DNA of 19,300 nt from Paramecium sonneborni (lineage: Eukaryota; Ciliophora; Oligohymenophorea; Peniculida; Parameciidae), in contig CAJJDN010000202.1 of assembly GCA_905182985.1 (NCBI GenBank), forward strand, positions 33,478 to 52,777, given 5' to 3'. The notes below the pieces were generated by a model, which was given only the letters and a program-made list of their open reading frames with translations, did not search any database and was not told where the DNA came from. Each line of letters starts with the position of its first letter. Positions within the stretch are counted from its first letter, which is position 1. Shown here one piece after another: positions 1 to 9,295 of this stretch. Made by a program: the position numbers and the translations under genes.

Positions 1-207
1 TTATATGTATTTTTTGGCATTGGCATCTTTTAAATCCCATCTAAATTAATATAAAGAACAGTTAATATAATAGTATCTCTATTATTCAATATATCCCACC
101 CATTTATTACTTTTATTTTAAGTAATCTTCTATTTTCGATCTTCCAATTCTTATAAGGATGTTTATATAAGTTAAATAATTAATTTCTCAACAGAAAATT
201 TAAACAT
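1..207 (-). CDS. 5' part of an unrecognised gene, running off the left edge
   Basis: On the minus strand a frame opens at an ATG (207-205) and stays free of TGA to the window edge, about 69 codons, using TAA/TAG as glutamine. The start reads MFKFSVEKLI and the frame later contains ELEDRKQKI and WVGYIEQQRYYY, a charged and aromatic mixture more like protein than the low-complexity AT spacer beside it. A second in-frame ATG at 237-235 would add ten residues; I preferred 207 because the extra residues look less coding, but the choice is not decided by the sequence. No family is recognised. Because TGA is the only stop, an open frame of this length can arise by chance in such AT-rich DNA, so the call rests on residue composition only. 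Confidence 0.42.
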
Positions 208-438
208 ATTATAGAATAGTAGCAGACCAATTTACATAAAATTTTTCAACTTTTTTAAATTTTAGAGAAAGATAGAGTTATATAATTTTTTTTATTGCAC
301 AATATACTCATTTTATTAAACTGATTATTGAATACTTAGAAGAAAACAGAATTTAAAATAAATTTCTCTTATCATTCTTTTAGATTTATTCAGCCTCTAA
401 TTTTAGATGCAAATGAAAAACGGTATTCTATTAATTGA
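208..438. other. AT-rich intergenic spacer
   Basis: Between the minus-strand partial gene and the first coding-like plus-strand frame. It holds homopolymer T and A runs and no frame with convincing residue composition. It would be the 5' flank of the left-edge gene. Confidence 0.5.
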
Positions 439-988
439 TTTTATTTTCGAAACAAAACAAGACCGAAGGATCAATAATATAATTAAGAATCTATAAATGA
501 TAAGCTAAAAACAAAGTAAGTTGGACTGAAACTAAAGAATATATCATTTATATCATGTTCGTATTATGAATATATGCAGATAATATATATAAAATTAGGT
601 AAAGGCAAAGATAGCTAGCTCAAGAGAATTGGAGAAAATGAAAATAATGGAAATATTGAACACTCAATTAAATATTGACATACAAAGACGATAGTGGAGT
701 TTAACTTGGGAACTAATTGGATTGAAGAATTATCTTTAAGATAACATAATTAAGTTACAATGATGTTATAAGAATCAATATAATCATTGATCAATGCAAT
801 TCCATAGCTATGAATGAAAAAGAAATTCACAATTTTGTATTGAGAATCTAAAGAAAATATCTACTGAAAGATTATAAGTAAATATGCTTGAACCATTGAA
901 GGAGGATGTAAGAGAATTAGATATCAAACAATTCGAAAAGGCAGAACTTTTGTTCAATTAGAAAGATTCTTTTACATTAGGAAGTTGA
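439..988 (+). pseudogene. Relic of an unrecognised gene, three frames broken by TGA
   Basis: Coding-like text runs through all three plus frames in succession. Frame one is open from 439 and contains KGKDSQLKRIGENENN; it is cut by TGA at 676-678, continues in the same frame with FNLGTNWIEELSLRQHN, and meets TGA again at 811-813. The text then continues in a second frame from 810 (MNEKEIHNFVLRIQRKY) and a third from 884 (LKEDVRELDIKQFEKAELL), ending at TGA 986-988. A 22-nt GTAAGT...AAAG stretch at 516-537 could be a retained intron but does not repair the frame. I do not recognise the family. The alternating frames with lysine/glutamate-rich text point to a degraded gene rather than spacer; the alternative is chance ORFs in AT-rich DNA. 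Confidence 0.45.
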
Positions 989-1320
989 ATACTTAACTGA
1001 AAGTTAATAAAAGATAGAATTTGTTCGTTTTAGTAGATCTTACCAAATCCTGATTATTTGGTTTAAAGATCTTTTTTTCTAAAGCCTATATAAATTTCTA
1101 ATAAAGCTTAATTTAATATATTTGTCAGTTAATATATTATATTAATATTTGAATTTCTAGGACCATGATAAGTTGATTTTCAACCTTTTTATGATTAGTT
1201 AATTCGAACTTTTTCTATTTTAAGAATATTAATATGTTCTACTAAGTTAGGGTTTGATATAAATCCTTTAGGTTAAAAATATTTAACATTTAAGCTCAAT
1301 CATAATAATCTTGCAATGAT
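989..1320. other. Spacer between convergent units
   Basis: Low-complexity AT-rich DNA between the plus-strand relic and the 3' end of the minus-strand repeat gene. Its only visible structure is an inverted repeat at 1035-1072, and a run of 12 A lies just inside the end of the neighbouring gene at 1325-1336. Confidence 0.5.
1035..1072. repeat. Imperfect inverted repeat next to a T run
   Basis: Left arm AGATCTTACCAAAT (1035-1048) and right arm ATTTGGTTTAAAGATCT (1056-1072) pair over 14 bases with a 3-nt bulge and a 7-nt loop, followed by a run of seven T. It sits between two converging transcription units. Function unknown; it may simply be chance. Confidence 0.4.
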
Positions 1321-3870
1321 TCATAAAAAAAAAAAATGATTATGAAGATCCTCATTGCTAGGTATCCCTACATTTATCTTTTCCCAAGTACCAATCTTAA
1401 TGCCATTATTATAATATCCATGATGGGTAATTTAATTCTCCTCTATTTCAATCCATTTTCCATGTTTAATTCCATCTTTATAACTCCCAAAGTCACTAAA
1501 AGATTTTTATTAACTACTATTTTTTTACATTATTATAATGTCCTTCTTAGACTTTAGATACATTATTTGCCATATTCCAATTTTTTTTCCTTTGCTATAC
1601 TAACCCATACTGAATAAATTTATCCTATTTTAAATATGACATAAGAATACATGCAGGTATATATAAATTGTTCTATCCATTTTCCTTCCTTATCCCCATT
1701 CGAACCATAATATCCAAAATCCCTTAAGTTGATTATTGATCAAATACCTGATTTTCTAAGCTTTTGATGTTTCCCATATTCCGATTTTCATTCCAGCACT
1801 ATATCTTCCATGTTGAATAATTGAATCTATACAATTGCTATTGTTATTAAATCCTTTACCTCGAATAGTTTTAGTTAATTTCGATCCATTTTCCTACTTT
1901 CATACCGTCAAAATAATAACCACCTCCACTTTTAATGATATTAATAATTTACATCTTCTGAGCTTTAGTCAATTCTTTTGAATAAATATATGTATCAAAT
2001 TAACCATTCTTTTCGCCATCTTTATAACACCCATTAATTAAAACTAACTATATCTAATTACATAAACTTAGTTCATTGTAAGTTTAACTCAGTATATCTA
2101 TCCATTGACCTATTTTTTACCCTTAATTGTTGTAGAATCCACCTCCGCTTTTAAAAATTTATATATTTACAACTTACATTTTAGAAAATAATCCTTCATC
2201 ATTTAATATAGTCTTCCAACAACCCATTTTTTTACCCTCATTATATTCTCCACTATGGGTTATTCTATAGTTTAATTTTTCAACAATTTACATTTAGTCT
2301 AAATTATTTTAATCATGTTATTCTATCCATTATCCAGATTTTAAGCCTTATTCATTATAACAGCCTCCTCCACTAAGCTATTTATTTATATTAACATTTT
2401 TTGATTATTAAATAGAAAATAGGTATCCCATTATCCGAATTTAACTCCATACCTATATAATCCCACTTCAGATATCAAAACTAAATCACCGTTTTCTATT
2501 ATTTCAATCCATTCGCCAGATTTCTTTCCCTTATCATCATAAAGACCTCCTCCTCTATTTAAATATTCAATTAAATAAAATTACACAACATCATCGCCAT
2601 CTAAAATAAAAATTATGATTCTCCAAAATCCATTTTTCAAACCATTTTTGTATTCACCCACAATTCTAAATTAAGCACGACTACAATTAGAGTGAAAAAA
2701 TACTAGGAATATCCACCCTCATAAAATTCTACCCAGTATCCCTATTTTAATCCAAATTCATCATAAAATCCACCTCCTCTAATTATTATTTACAGAAAAT
2801 CATACATTACTTTTTCATCATTATTTGTGTATTAACTACATAGAGTTTATCCCATATAATATGTTAACCATTTTCCAATTCTTACACCATTTTTGTACTG
2901 TCCACCAAATATTAGTTACATATAACTTATAATTTAATAAGTTATGAATTATTATACTCTTAGTAACTTTCGGATACTTCAGTCCATTTCCCTATTTTCT
3001 GACCATTTTCATTATAAGACCCTTCTCCACTTATTATATAAATAGAATATCTACATTAAATGATTGTTCTCAAACACTGACCATCTTCCTTTTTTCATTC
3101 CTTTAATATAATCTCCAATTATGATTACTTTTTGACTTAATTAAGTAAATTACTTACTAATGATCATAGCTTCTGTGAATTTCACACCATTATCCATTTT
3201 TTCTTCCATTTTCATCATAATGACCACCCCCTCTAATAATTATCAAGATTAATACATTCTCTCGTATTCATACCAATAGATCCATTAACCAATTCTCTAC
3301 CCTTTTTTTCCATAAGTTCCAGAAAATGTTATTTAATATGGACTACATTTAAATTAAATTAATTACCTACAATAAGTATCACAAGGTTCAATCCATTCCC
3401 CAATTCTATAACCAAATTCATCAACGATCCCTCCTAAATTGGTTAATCTACCATTCCAGCATCCTACATATTTTACTATTGTTTGAGTCTCATCTTCTTT
3501 TGAACACTTCCATTTTAAGGACTTAATTTAATCTAAATTTAAATATATTTTTATTTCTTCCTTTTGATGAAACTTTTCTTTTCTATTTGTTCTTTATATT
3601 TAAATTTACCTAAGTATTTCTCCATCCGATATGTATGTTATTTGTTTTGATTTTGTGATTTTAACTTGGAATGTTGTGTGAACTACATATTTACCATCAT
3701 TAAGTCTAGGATAGTGAGGTTTCCATCCAACAATATCTATTTAGGATCTAAAATTTTAAATATCTACAACAATCTTACAGCTTTTTGGATAAAGCCTCTT
3801 CTTATTTGTCATTATGAGACTTATTTAGAAATAAAAGAGCCTTTTTTTAATTTAAATGATCCTATGCCAT
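1321..3870 (-). CDS. MORN/YwqK-like repeat protein, 683 aa, 19 micro-introns
   Basis: Intact minus-strand gene from ATG (3870-3868) to TGA (1323-1321). Introns by plus coordinates: 3748-3778, 3583-3609, 3343-3366, 3233-3255, 3136-3157, 3030-3054, 2926-2957, 2779-2805, 2681-2703, 2555-2584, 2373-2395, 2265-2291, 2148-2177, 2044-2067, 1929-1952, 1838-1859, 1723-1747, 1625-1650, 1496-1528 (22-33 nt, all GT...AG). Their removal leaves 2,052 nt, exactly 684 codons including the stop. After roughly 115 N-terminal residues (starts MAQDHLNQKK; contains IVGWKPHYPRLNDG) come about ten double units of the form GGGxYxxxGxKxGxWIE - about 18 aa - GxYxxGxKxGxW, for example GGGHYDENGRKNGQW and GDYIKGMKKGRW. 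This is the MORN/MORN_2-like repeat expanded in ciliates, inferred to form a beta-hairpin array for binding or scaffolding; the molecular role is not known. There is no signal peptide or membrane segment. The extreme C-terminus depends on a 12-base homopolymer. The start at 3870 was chosen because the first intron then joins it in frame; an ATG at 3812-3810 is the alternative if that intron is not spliced. Confidence 0.88.
1369..3443 (-). repeat. About ten tandem double MORN-like units (about 20 motifs)
   Basis: Within the gene, the motif G-x-Y-x(2-4)-G-x-K-x-G-x-W recurs about twice per unit of some 45-50 codons. The first motif of each unit usually begins GGG and continues into WIE; the second begins with a single glycine and leads to a longer variable linker ending in isoleucine. 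Units five and ten are shorter in the middle and lack the internal intron. The motif Trp is Phe in one copy (GEKNGQF, unit seven). Unit boundaries were read by eye from the spliced translation. Confidence 0.8.
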
Positions 3871-5001
3871 AATTATTAATTTAAATATAAATTGTATATA
3901 TAAATATAAGTTCATAATTATTTTAGAAAATAATAGTATTAACATTTAAATTTTTAAAAGCTTTAGTATTGTAAATAAACTATGTTTTAGCTTTTATTTT
4001 TTTTGATGGTGGATTTTTCCTAATAATTTTAATTTTTTGAATATTTACACAAAAATGAGTTAAACCTATGAATTTTAAAAAATTAATAATCTTGAGAGCG
4101 AAATAGTATAATAGTTACTTTTTTTAATGGAATCAATCTATTCAAAACATATATCATTTAATTAAATTTTAATTATTTAAAGTATCTCTATCTTTGGTTC
4201 TATTAATATTCGCCTATAAAAATATTAAATAACAGTTATCAATTATGTGCCGTTTTAATCTCTTTAATGTAGTCATAAAACAATCATATACAAGTTAGTA
4301 AAATAGTTAAATTCTTTCACATTAAATCAAAACATTAAACAAGTTTATTAGACCTGGCCTATTTTTCAATTAGATAGGATTTTTTATTTTTTTCAACTTT
4401 TAAACAAATAAGAATTCTCAGTTTGTCATATAAAAGATTATATATATTTAAGACTACTTTTGTCTTTAATTAATTAGATTTATTCTCATTATGAGTAAGT
4501 AATAAACATATAACTAAAAGAGGATGTATTAAGATAATAATAATTTAAATTAAATTTTAATGAAGAAATTGAAGATATTAATCAAAAATTTAGGTATATC
4601 TTCTAAAATATTGTATCATATCCTATAATTTTTTTAATTTTATTCTATGAAGAATTATATGTGATTCATTAGGTTTTTAAGGTTTTGATATATTATTATT
4701 TCTTCCTTCTAGTTATATTCAGGATTAATATAAATATTTTCCTACATTTTTCCATTAGAATAGACTTAGCTCTTGGCTCAATAATTTTGTTCAATAGCTT
4801 TATAATCTGTAAACTGATTGTGCTTAAAAAGGGGATTTGTTTTATTTTTAATATAAAATATAATAGAACAGTAATCAAACTTTATTGATTTATAATTTTA
4901 TAATCGAACCCTTTTTCCTATCTCATCTTTATTACATTCACAGATATCTTAAAAATTTTATTAATTCATCATAATTAACTCAATCTAGGAAAATTTTATA
5001 A
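3871..5001. other. 1.1-kb region with no recognisable gene
   Basis: Upstream flank of the repeat gene and of the TPR relic, so a divergent intergenic region. Open frames exist (plus from ATG 4491; minus about 4330-4560; minus 4696-4878), but all have lengths expected by chance when only TGA is a stop. Their residues are low-complexity Ile/Leu/Asn/Lys and none shows a motif. Promoter elements cannot be named from sequence in this lineage. Confidence 0.5.
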
Positions 5002-6252
5002 ATGTCTATTCAATTTCAAGCATTTATATCAATTCAAATTAAAATTTTATTCTTAAGATAAATAAGTAACAAAGGTATCAAAGTTTTATATATAAATAAG
5101 AAGATCCTTAAATTTTAAGTAAGATCTTTAAATAATATTTATACTTAAAAAATATTTGGAGACAATAGAATCTTTTGATTAAGTCCTTAAAAATGATAAT
5201 AAAAGCAAAATAGCCCTTATCAAAAATGGTAAATGTAATTGTTATATTTTTAAAGGATAGGCATTATTAAGTTTAAATAGGTTTACAGAAGCTTTGAATT
5301 GCTTTGATTAAGTTTTAGAATTATCTCCTCTCAATAAATAAGCTCTTTTGAAAAAAGATGATTATCAAATAATTATAGTGCCAGCAAACATATTAGTGGG
5401 ATTAAAAAAATATTCAGAGAGTATAAATTTCTTCAATTAATTAATCAGCTTAGATTTGAAATAGCCGAAAATATTTTATCAAAAAGGTTCTTGATAAATT
5501 ATTTTTAGGGAATGCCTTAAATAGATGCATATAAATGATAATTACTATAAATGTAATAGTATTCAAATGCAATTTAATGTTACGATGATGCTATAAATAT
5601 TTCGTCTAATTTTATTGAAGTGTATTATTATAAAAGTAATTGGTTGATTCCTATTTCAAAGGTTATGCATTAATTTAATTATAATAATTTGTTGAAGCTG
5701 TTAAAGCTTGTGATTAGGTTTTAGCTTTAGACTCCAAACATTGCTTAGCCTTATTTAATAAAGGTAATATTTATAAATTAGTTTATAAATATCAGCTTTT
5801 TCATTAAATTACTAGATATGAAATTTATTGATTTCATAAATTGAAATAATATGATTAAGCTATTAAAATGTTATGAAGAATTCATTAAATAAACTATAAT
5901 AGTTTTGACGCTCATAATAATTATGGTATTACTAAGATGTACATACTTAGGATATCTATTACAACAGAAAGAAAGTTATAGAAAGACAATTAAAAGTTTT
6001 GATGCAGCAATTCAAATAAATTCTAATTTAAAATTAACATATTTGAATAAGAGATATATCCTATTTATTAAAGAAAAATGTTTAATACATATTTTAGATA
6101 TATTTTAGTTAGAAATATTGGATAGAAATGGTTAAGCAATCAATGATTTTAATTTAACCATTAAGCTTGATCCAAATTAATCAAAAGCATATTATGAGAA
6201 AATGAAAATTATTTTATTCTCTCAAAGAGGTTTTGGTTAATATTACCCTTGA
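5002..6252 (+). pseudogene. TPR-repeat protein pseudogene
   Basis: Degenerate tetratricopeptide repeats are readable in shifting plus frames: KYLETIESFDQVLKND and RFTEALNCFDQVLELSPLN (frame open about 5140-5494), QQYSNAIQCYDDAI (about 5550-5600), QLQQFVEAVKACDQVLALD (about 5680-5740), LKQYDQAIKML (about 5840), and SYRKTIKSFDAAIQINSN then NGQAINDFNLTIKLDPN to TGA 6250-6252. These match the TPR helix pattern with an acidic-Pro helix turn. Lesions include TGA at 5829-5831 and 5874-5876 inside TPR text and frame changes near 5140 and 5545. A 25-nt intron at 5926-5950 still restores TPR text perfectly when removed (NNYG joined to YLLQQKESY); 5487-5508 and 5636-5661 are weaker intron candidates. 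TPR proteins are protein-interaction scaffolds, very numerous in Paramecium. The N-terminus is uncertain; ATG 5002 is a guess. Confidence 0.75.
5926..5950 (+). other. Retained 25-nt intron in the TPR relic
   Basis: GTATTACTAAG...CTTAG. Removing it joins FDAHNNYG to YLLQQKESYRKTI in one TPR frame, showing that the relic descends from a genomic intron-bearing copy and not from a reverse-transcribed one. Confidence 0.7.
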
Positions 6253-6568
6253 TCATATTTACCTATTTTTAGCCAAATCATTGACCAATTAAATTAAACT
6301 AATATTATTAACTTGCTTCTTTTGATTTATTTTATTATACCAATTTTTCTTGTAATTCCGTCGAATTCTTATAATTAAGCTCTCTAAATTTATATTATAT
6401 TTCCTTGTAATAAAAGGCATTATAAAAATAATTTGATAAATATAAATATATTTTAAAAATCATATTTACGTTTCTATATGTGTTAAGAAAATATTCATTG
6501 AGAAATCAAAAAAATAATATTACGAGTGTCTTATGTAATATTATACTCAAAAGCAGTTAACCAAGCCT
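6253..6568. other. AT-rich spacer between two relics
   Basis: No coding-like text on either strand; only short T- and A-rich low-complexity stretches. Confidence 0.5.
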
Positions 6569-7800
6569 ATGTCATAAGATTATTTCAATAAAAATAATAT
6601 ACCTCCTAAATCGTTCATTCATGATTAATCTAGTTCCAAAAAGTAAATTAAATAAAAAATTTATTTGACAACGACTTATAATAATGTTCCTTCTATAACT
6701 TTATCAACATTATAACTGTGCTTTAAAAAATGCTATAACTTGTACGGCGCTTGATAAATGGAATCAATAGATAAGCAAAGTCTTTTAAAACTTAGGATCT
6801 GTAATAAAGTATTTAGCTCTTCAAAAGGAGATTTGGGATTAGTGCAAATTCTTTTGCTAAAGATCTATTTGACTTTAATTTAAAAATAAATTTTGAAGTT
6901 CCTTAAATAACTAATCGAAATTCTATTTGGGCTTTAGAGTTATGTTGATGAAGTTTGTTCTTATGAAGTACTTTCTTCAAGAAAATTATAATTCAAATTT
7001 GAATATATACATCAAGCAGCATCATTACTATTATTACTATTATTAGTACATTAATATTTCGTAATTCAAATCAGCAAATATTGTAACTGCAGATCATGAT
7101 TAGTAAAAGTATTATATCAGATGATTTAACTTTTTTTTAAGGTTTCATAGAAAATTAGAATTTTGAATTCCAACTTCTTTAAGAATAATTAAAACAAGAT
7201 ATTTCTAATTGATAAATGAAGAAATCCATAAATAAATAGATCAATAAACTATGAAAGAATGAATAAGATTATTTACAATCAATAAAATTAAGTTCAGAAG
7301 ACTTATTCTCATTTGATCTGCATATAAAATTATGGCAAAAAGTTGAAGGTAATAAAAATTAGATAAATTGTTTAGTATATGGTGATTTCTCAAAGCCAAA
7401 AACAATAGATACAATTGTAATAATAGTCTCTCTACATTATCACTTTCTCCAAAGAAGATGTTTGTTTTATCTGAAAAATTCTTATCCAATTAGACTAATT
7501 TTTGATGAATAAAAAAGGATTAAATAGTAGTTAACAAAAGAATAAATAGAAATTGGTCAAATAAAATCAAATTGAAGAACCCTTTTTTAAATTCTTCAAC
7601 TAATTAGTAATTAAGGAGGGCTCTAAATTCTTATATACATGAATTAGACCTTTATAATCTGATTAAAAAAAAGAAATTGAAATCGCACTTTAGTTTATAA
7701 ATAAACTATTATAACCAAAGTAATAGTTAAAATTTTAAGAAAATACAAAATTCTTATTTTTCAAATAAGATATTATTACATTATGTAATATTCATAATTA
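6569..7800 (+). pseudogene. Degraded coding sequence upstream of the phosphatase relic
   Basis: Starts plausibly at ATG 6569 (MSQDYFNKNNIPPKSFIHD), but the coding text then hops frames. It reads CALKNAITCTALDKWNQQ and FQNLGSVIKYLALQKEIW in a frame open 6669-6872, then FAKDLFDFNLKINFEVPQ in a frame closed by TGA 6946-6948, then SYVDEVCSYEVLSSRKLQFK in a third frame. Later pieces (about 7060-7570) are Gln/Ile/Ser-rich and broken by more TGA codons. No family is recognised, and I could not see Kelch blades, which would be expected upstream of a PPKL phosphatase. It may be the N-terminal half of the phosphatase gene or a separate dead gene fused by decay. Frame changes are not explained by introns that I could find. 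Confidence 0.5.
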
Positions 7801-7811
7801 TTTTGGGATGT

Positions 7812-8700
7812 AAAGCTCCAATTAAAATCTTTGGGGATCTTTATGGGCAATATAATTATTTCTTGAGACATTTCGATTTATGGGGATCTCCTTTTTTGGA
7901 TGGTAAGGATTGTGATATTGAAGCATGTGATTATCTTTTTCTAGGAAGTTTTATGGTTAGAGGAACAAACTAACTAGAAATAATCTTGATACTTTTGGCC
8001 TAAAGATTAAATATCCTGAATCTCTACATTTAATAAGAGGAAATCATGAAGATAAATGGATAAATGATTTCTTTTGATTTTCAAAAGAATGTGCTCATAG
8101 GTTAGGTGAAGATCCAAAATCTAATAATTCTGTATTTTTTAAAATTAATAAATTATTTGAATGGTTACCTTTAGCTGCAATTATTGAAGATTAAACAATT
8201 TGTTTATAAGCAATTCATTAAGTTTTGTGAATGATATTGAAAATCTATAACAAACTAAATCTCACATGAATTATCAGCTCCAGAAAATTCATTAATAATC
8301 ATCTACCGACTCTGATTAAAATTATGGAATAAAACCAAATTTTAAAAGAGACCTAATGACATATCAAATATTATAAGATTTGGATCTGTTTGAGTATATG
8401 ATTTTCAAAAGAAAAATAATCTTCCTCTAATAAATCGTAGTCATGAATGTATAATAGATGGAATTGAAAGATTTGCAGGTATTTAATTTTTTAATATTCA
8501 GATGGTAGATTTTTAACAGTATTTAGTGCTATTGATTATTGTTGTGGGCATTAAAATGCAGGAGCAATCCTTGTTTTATAAAAAAATCTAGAAATTGTTC
8601 CTTAAATAATTTATTCATAAAACTATATGTTTTCAATTTTAATTATGATGAAGATGAAAACATAGCTAAAAAAGAACTTAATATCTTTGAAAAAAACTGA
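7812..8700 (+). pseudogene. Kelch-type (PPKL/BSU1-like) Ser/Thr phosphatase domain, decayed
   Basis: A PPP-family metallophosphatase is readable across changing plus frames: KAPIKIFGDLYGQYNYFLRH, DYLFLGSFMVRGTN, HLIRGNHED, LFEWLPLAA, NYGIKPNFKRD, SHECIIDGIERFA, FLTVFSAIDYC and NAGAILVLQKNLEIVP. The order and the KAPIKIFGD / WLPLAA text resemble PPKL (Kelch-linked PP1-like) phosphatases more than PP1 or PP2A. Damage includes the GDYVDRG metal site read as GSFMVRG, the His of GDxHG changed to Tyr, loss of the HGG stretch, a one-base deletion near 8001, TGA at 8075-8077 where a Gly of FGF is expected, and loss of the LLWSDP segment near 8290. A 23-nt intron (8479-8501) is still correctly placed (FA joined to DGRFLTV). 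A trailing acidic tail ends at TGA 8698-8700. It cannot make an active enzyme. The family call is confident; the subfamily is moderate. Confidence 0.8.
8479..8501 (+). other. Retained 23-nt intron in the phosphatase relic
   Basis: GTATTTAATTT...ATTCAG. Removal places IERFA directly before DGRFLTVFSAIDYC, the spacing seen across PPP phosphatases, which supports Paramecium-type splicing in the ancestor gene. Confidence 0.75.
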
Positions 8701-9295
8701 AATCATGAGTATATTATAAAATGATCTATTTAAATTTAATATGTAAAAATAACGAATATACTTAAGAAATTAATTAAATTCTTCATAATTAGTTATTATG
8801 AAATAATGATCAAAATAATATATTTATTGCAAATATTATTCGAAAGGAATAAGAAAAAGTTCAAATAAATAGGATATTTGATGTATTTGAAGGGTTTTAA
8901 GAGAATATAAATAAGGTAGATTGGATAATTTATTAGAATGATAGATTTAACTTGGCAGTAGTGGTTAAGATAGGGAATATGGATGTCATTTAATCTGGGA
9001 TATTCCTTATCTAATAGAAAGATAATATTAGTTTAAGTTAATCGCACCCTGAAGATTGCAACTCATAATTTATAAGAATCAACTAATCTGTCTTTCAGAT
9101 ATTTTGGATATGGTATAATATGATTGCATAAAAAAAATAACCATTTAGTAACTTAAAAGCTAGTTAAAATAAAAAATAAAACCATCAACTAAATTCTTTT
9201 TTTGATGATAACATAATCTCTAAAATAAAGAGATTATTAATAAATAAAATATAAAAATAAAATTAAAAGAGATTTTGTTTAATAATTGTTATTAT
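8701..9295 (+). pseudogene. Coding-like debris after the phosphatase relic
   Basis: One plus frame stays free of TGA from about 8803 to about 9280 (roughly 155 codons), with text such as RKEQEKVQINRIFDVFEGFQ. A second frame over the same bases gives EYGCHLIWDIPYLIE near 8980, so coding text again switches frame. No start codon is evident at the 5' end and no family is recognised. It may be the C-terminal remainder of the phosphatase gene or another gene's tail. A 21-nt GTAGAT...TTAG stretch (8915-8935) could be an intron. Treated as relic with modest confidence. Confidence 0.35.

Noticed and set aside
1336..1557. Plus-strand 73-residue ORF
   Set aside because: It lies antisense to the repeat gene; the minus frame gives clear GxYxxGxKxGxW motifs over the same bases.
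3666..3872. Plus-strand 68-residue ORF
   Set aside because: Antisense to the first exons of the repeat gene, which splice in frame on the minus strand.
4330..4560. Minus-strand open frame of about 75 codons
   Set aside because: With TGA as the only stop, frames of this length are expected by chance in AT-rich DNA; no motif or start context supports it.
4491..4660. Plus ORF starting MSKQQTYNQKRM as an N-terminus of the TPR gene
   Set aside because: It ends at TGA before any TPR text, shows no motif, and cannot be joined to the TPR frames by a visible intron.
4685..4888. Overlapping plus and minus ORFs of 60-67 codons
   Set aside because: Both are low-complexity Ile/Leu/Phe text on opposite strands of the same bases; neither has family features.
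7241..7489. Minus-strand 82-residue ORF
   Set aside because: It overlaps plus-strand relic text and has no recognisable motif on the minus strand.
8075..8077. TGA in the phosphatase read as selenocysteine or recoded
   Set aside because: The position matches a conserved glycine, not a cysteine, and other frame breaks flank it, so an inactivating change is simpler.
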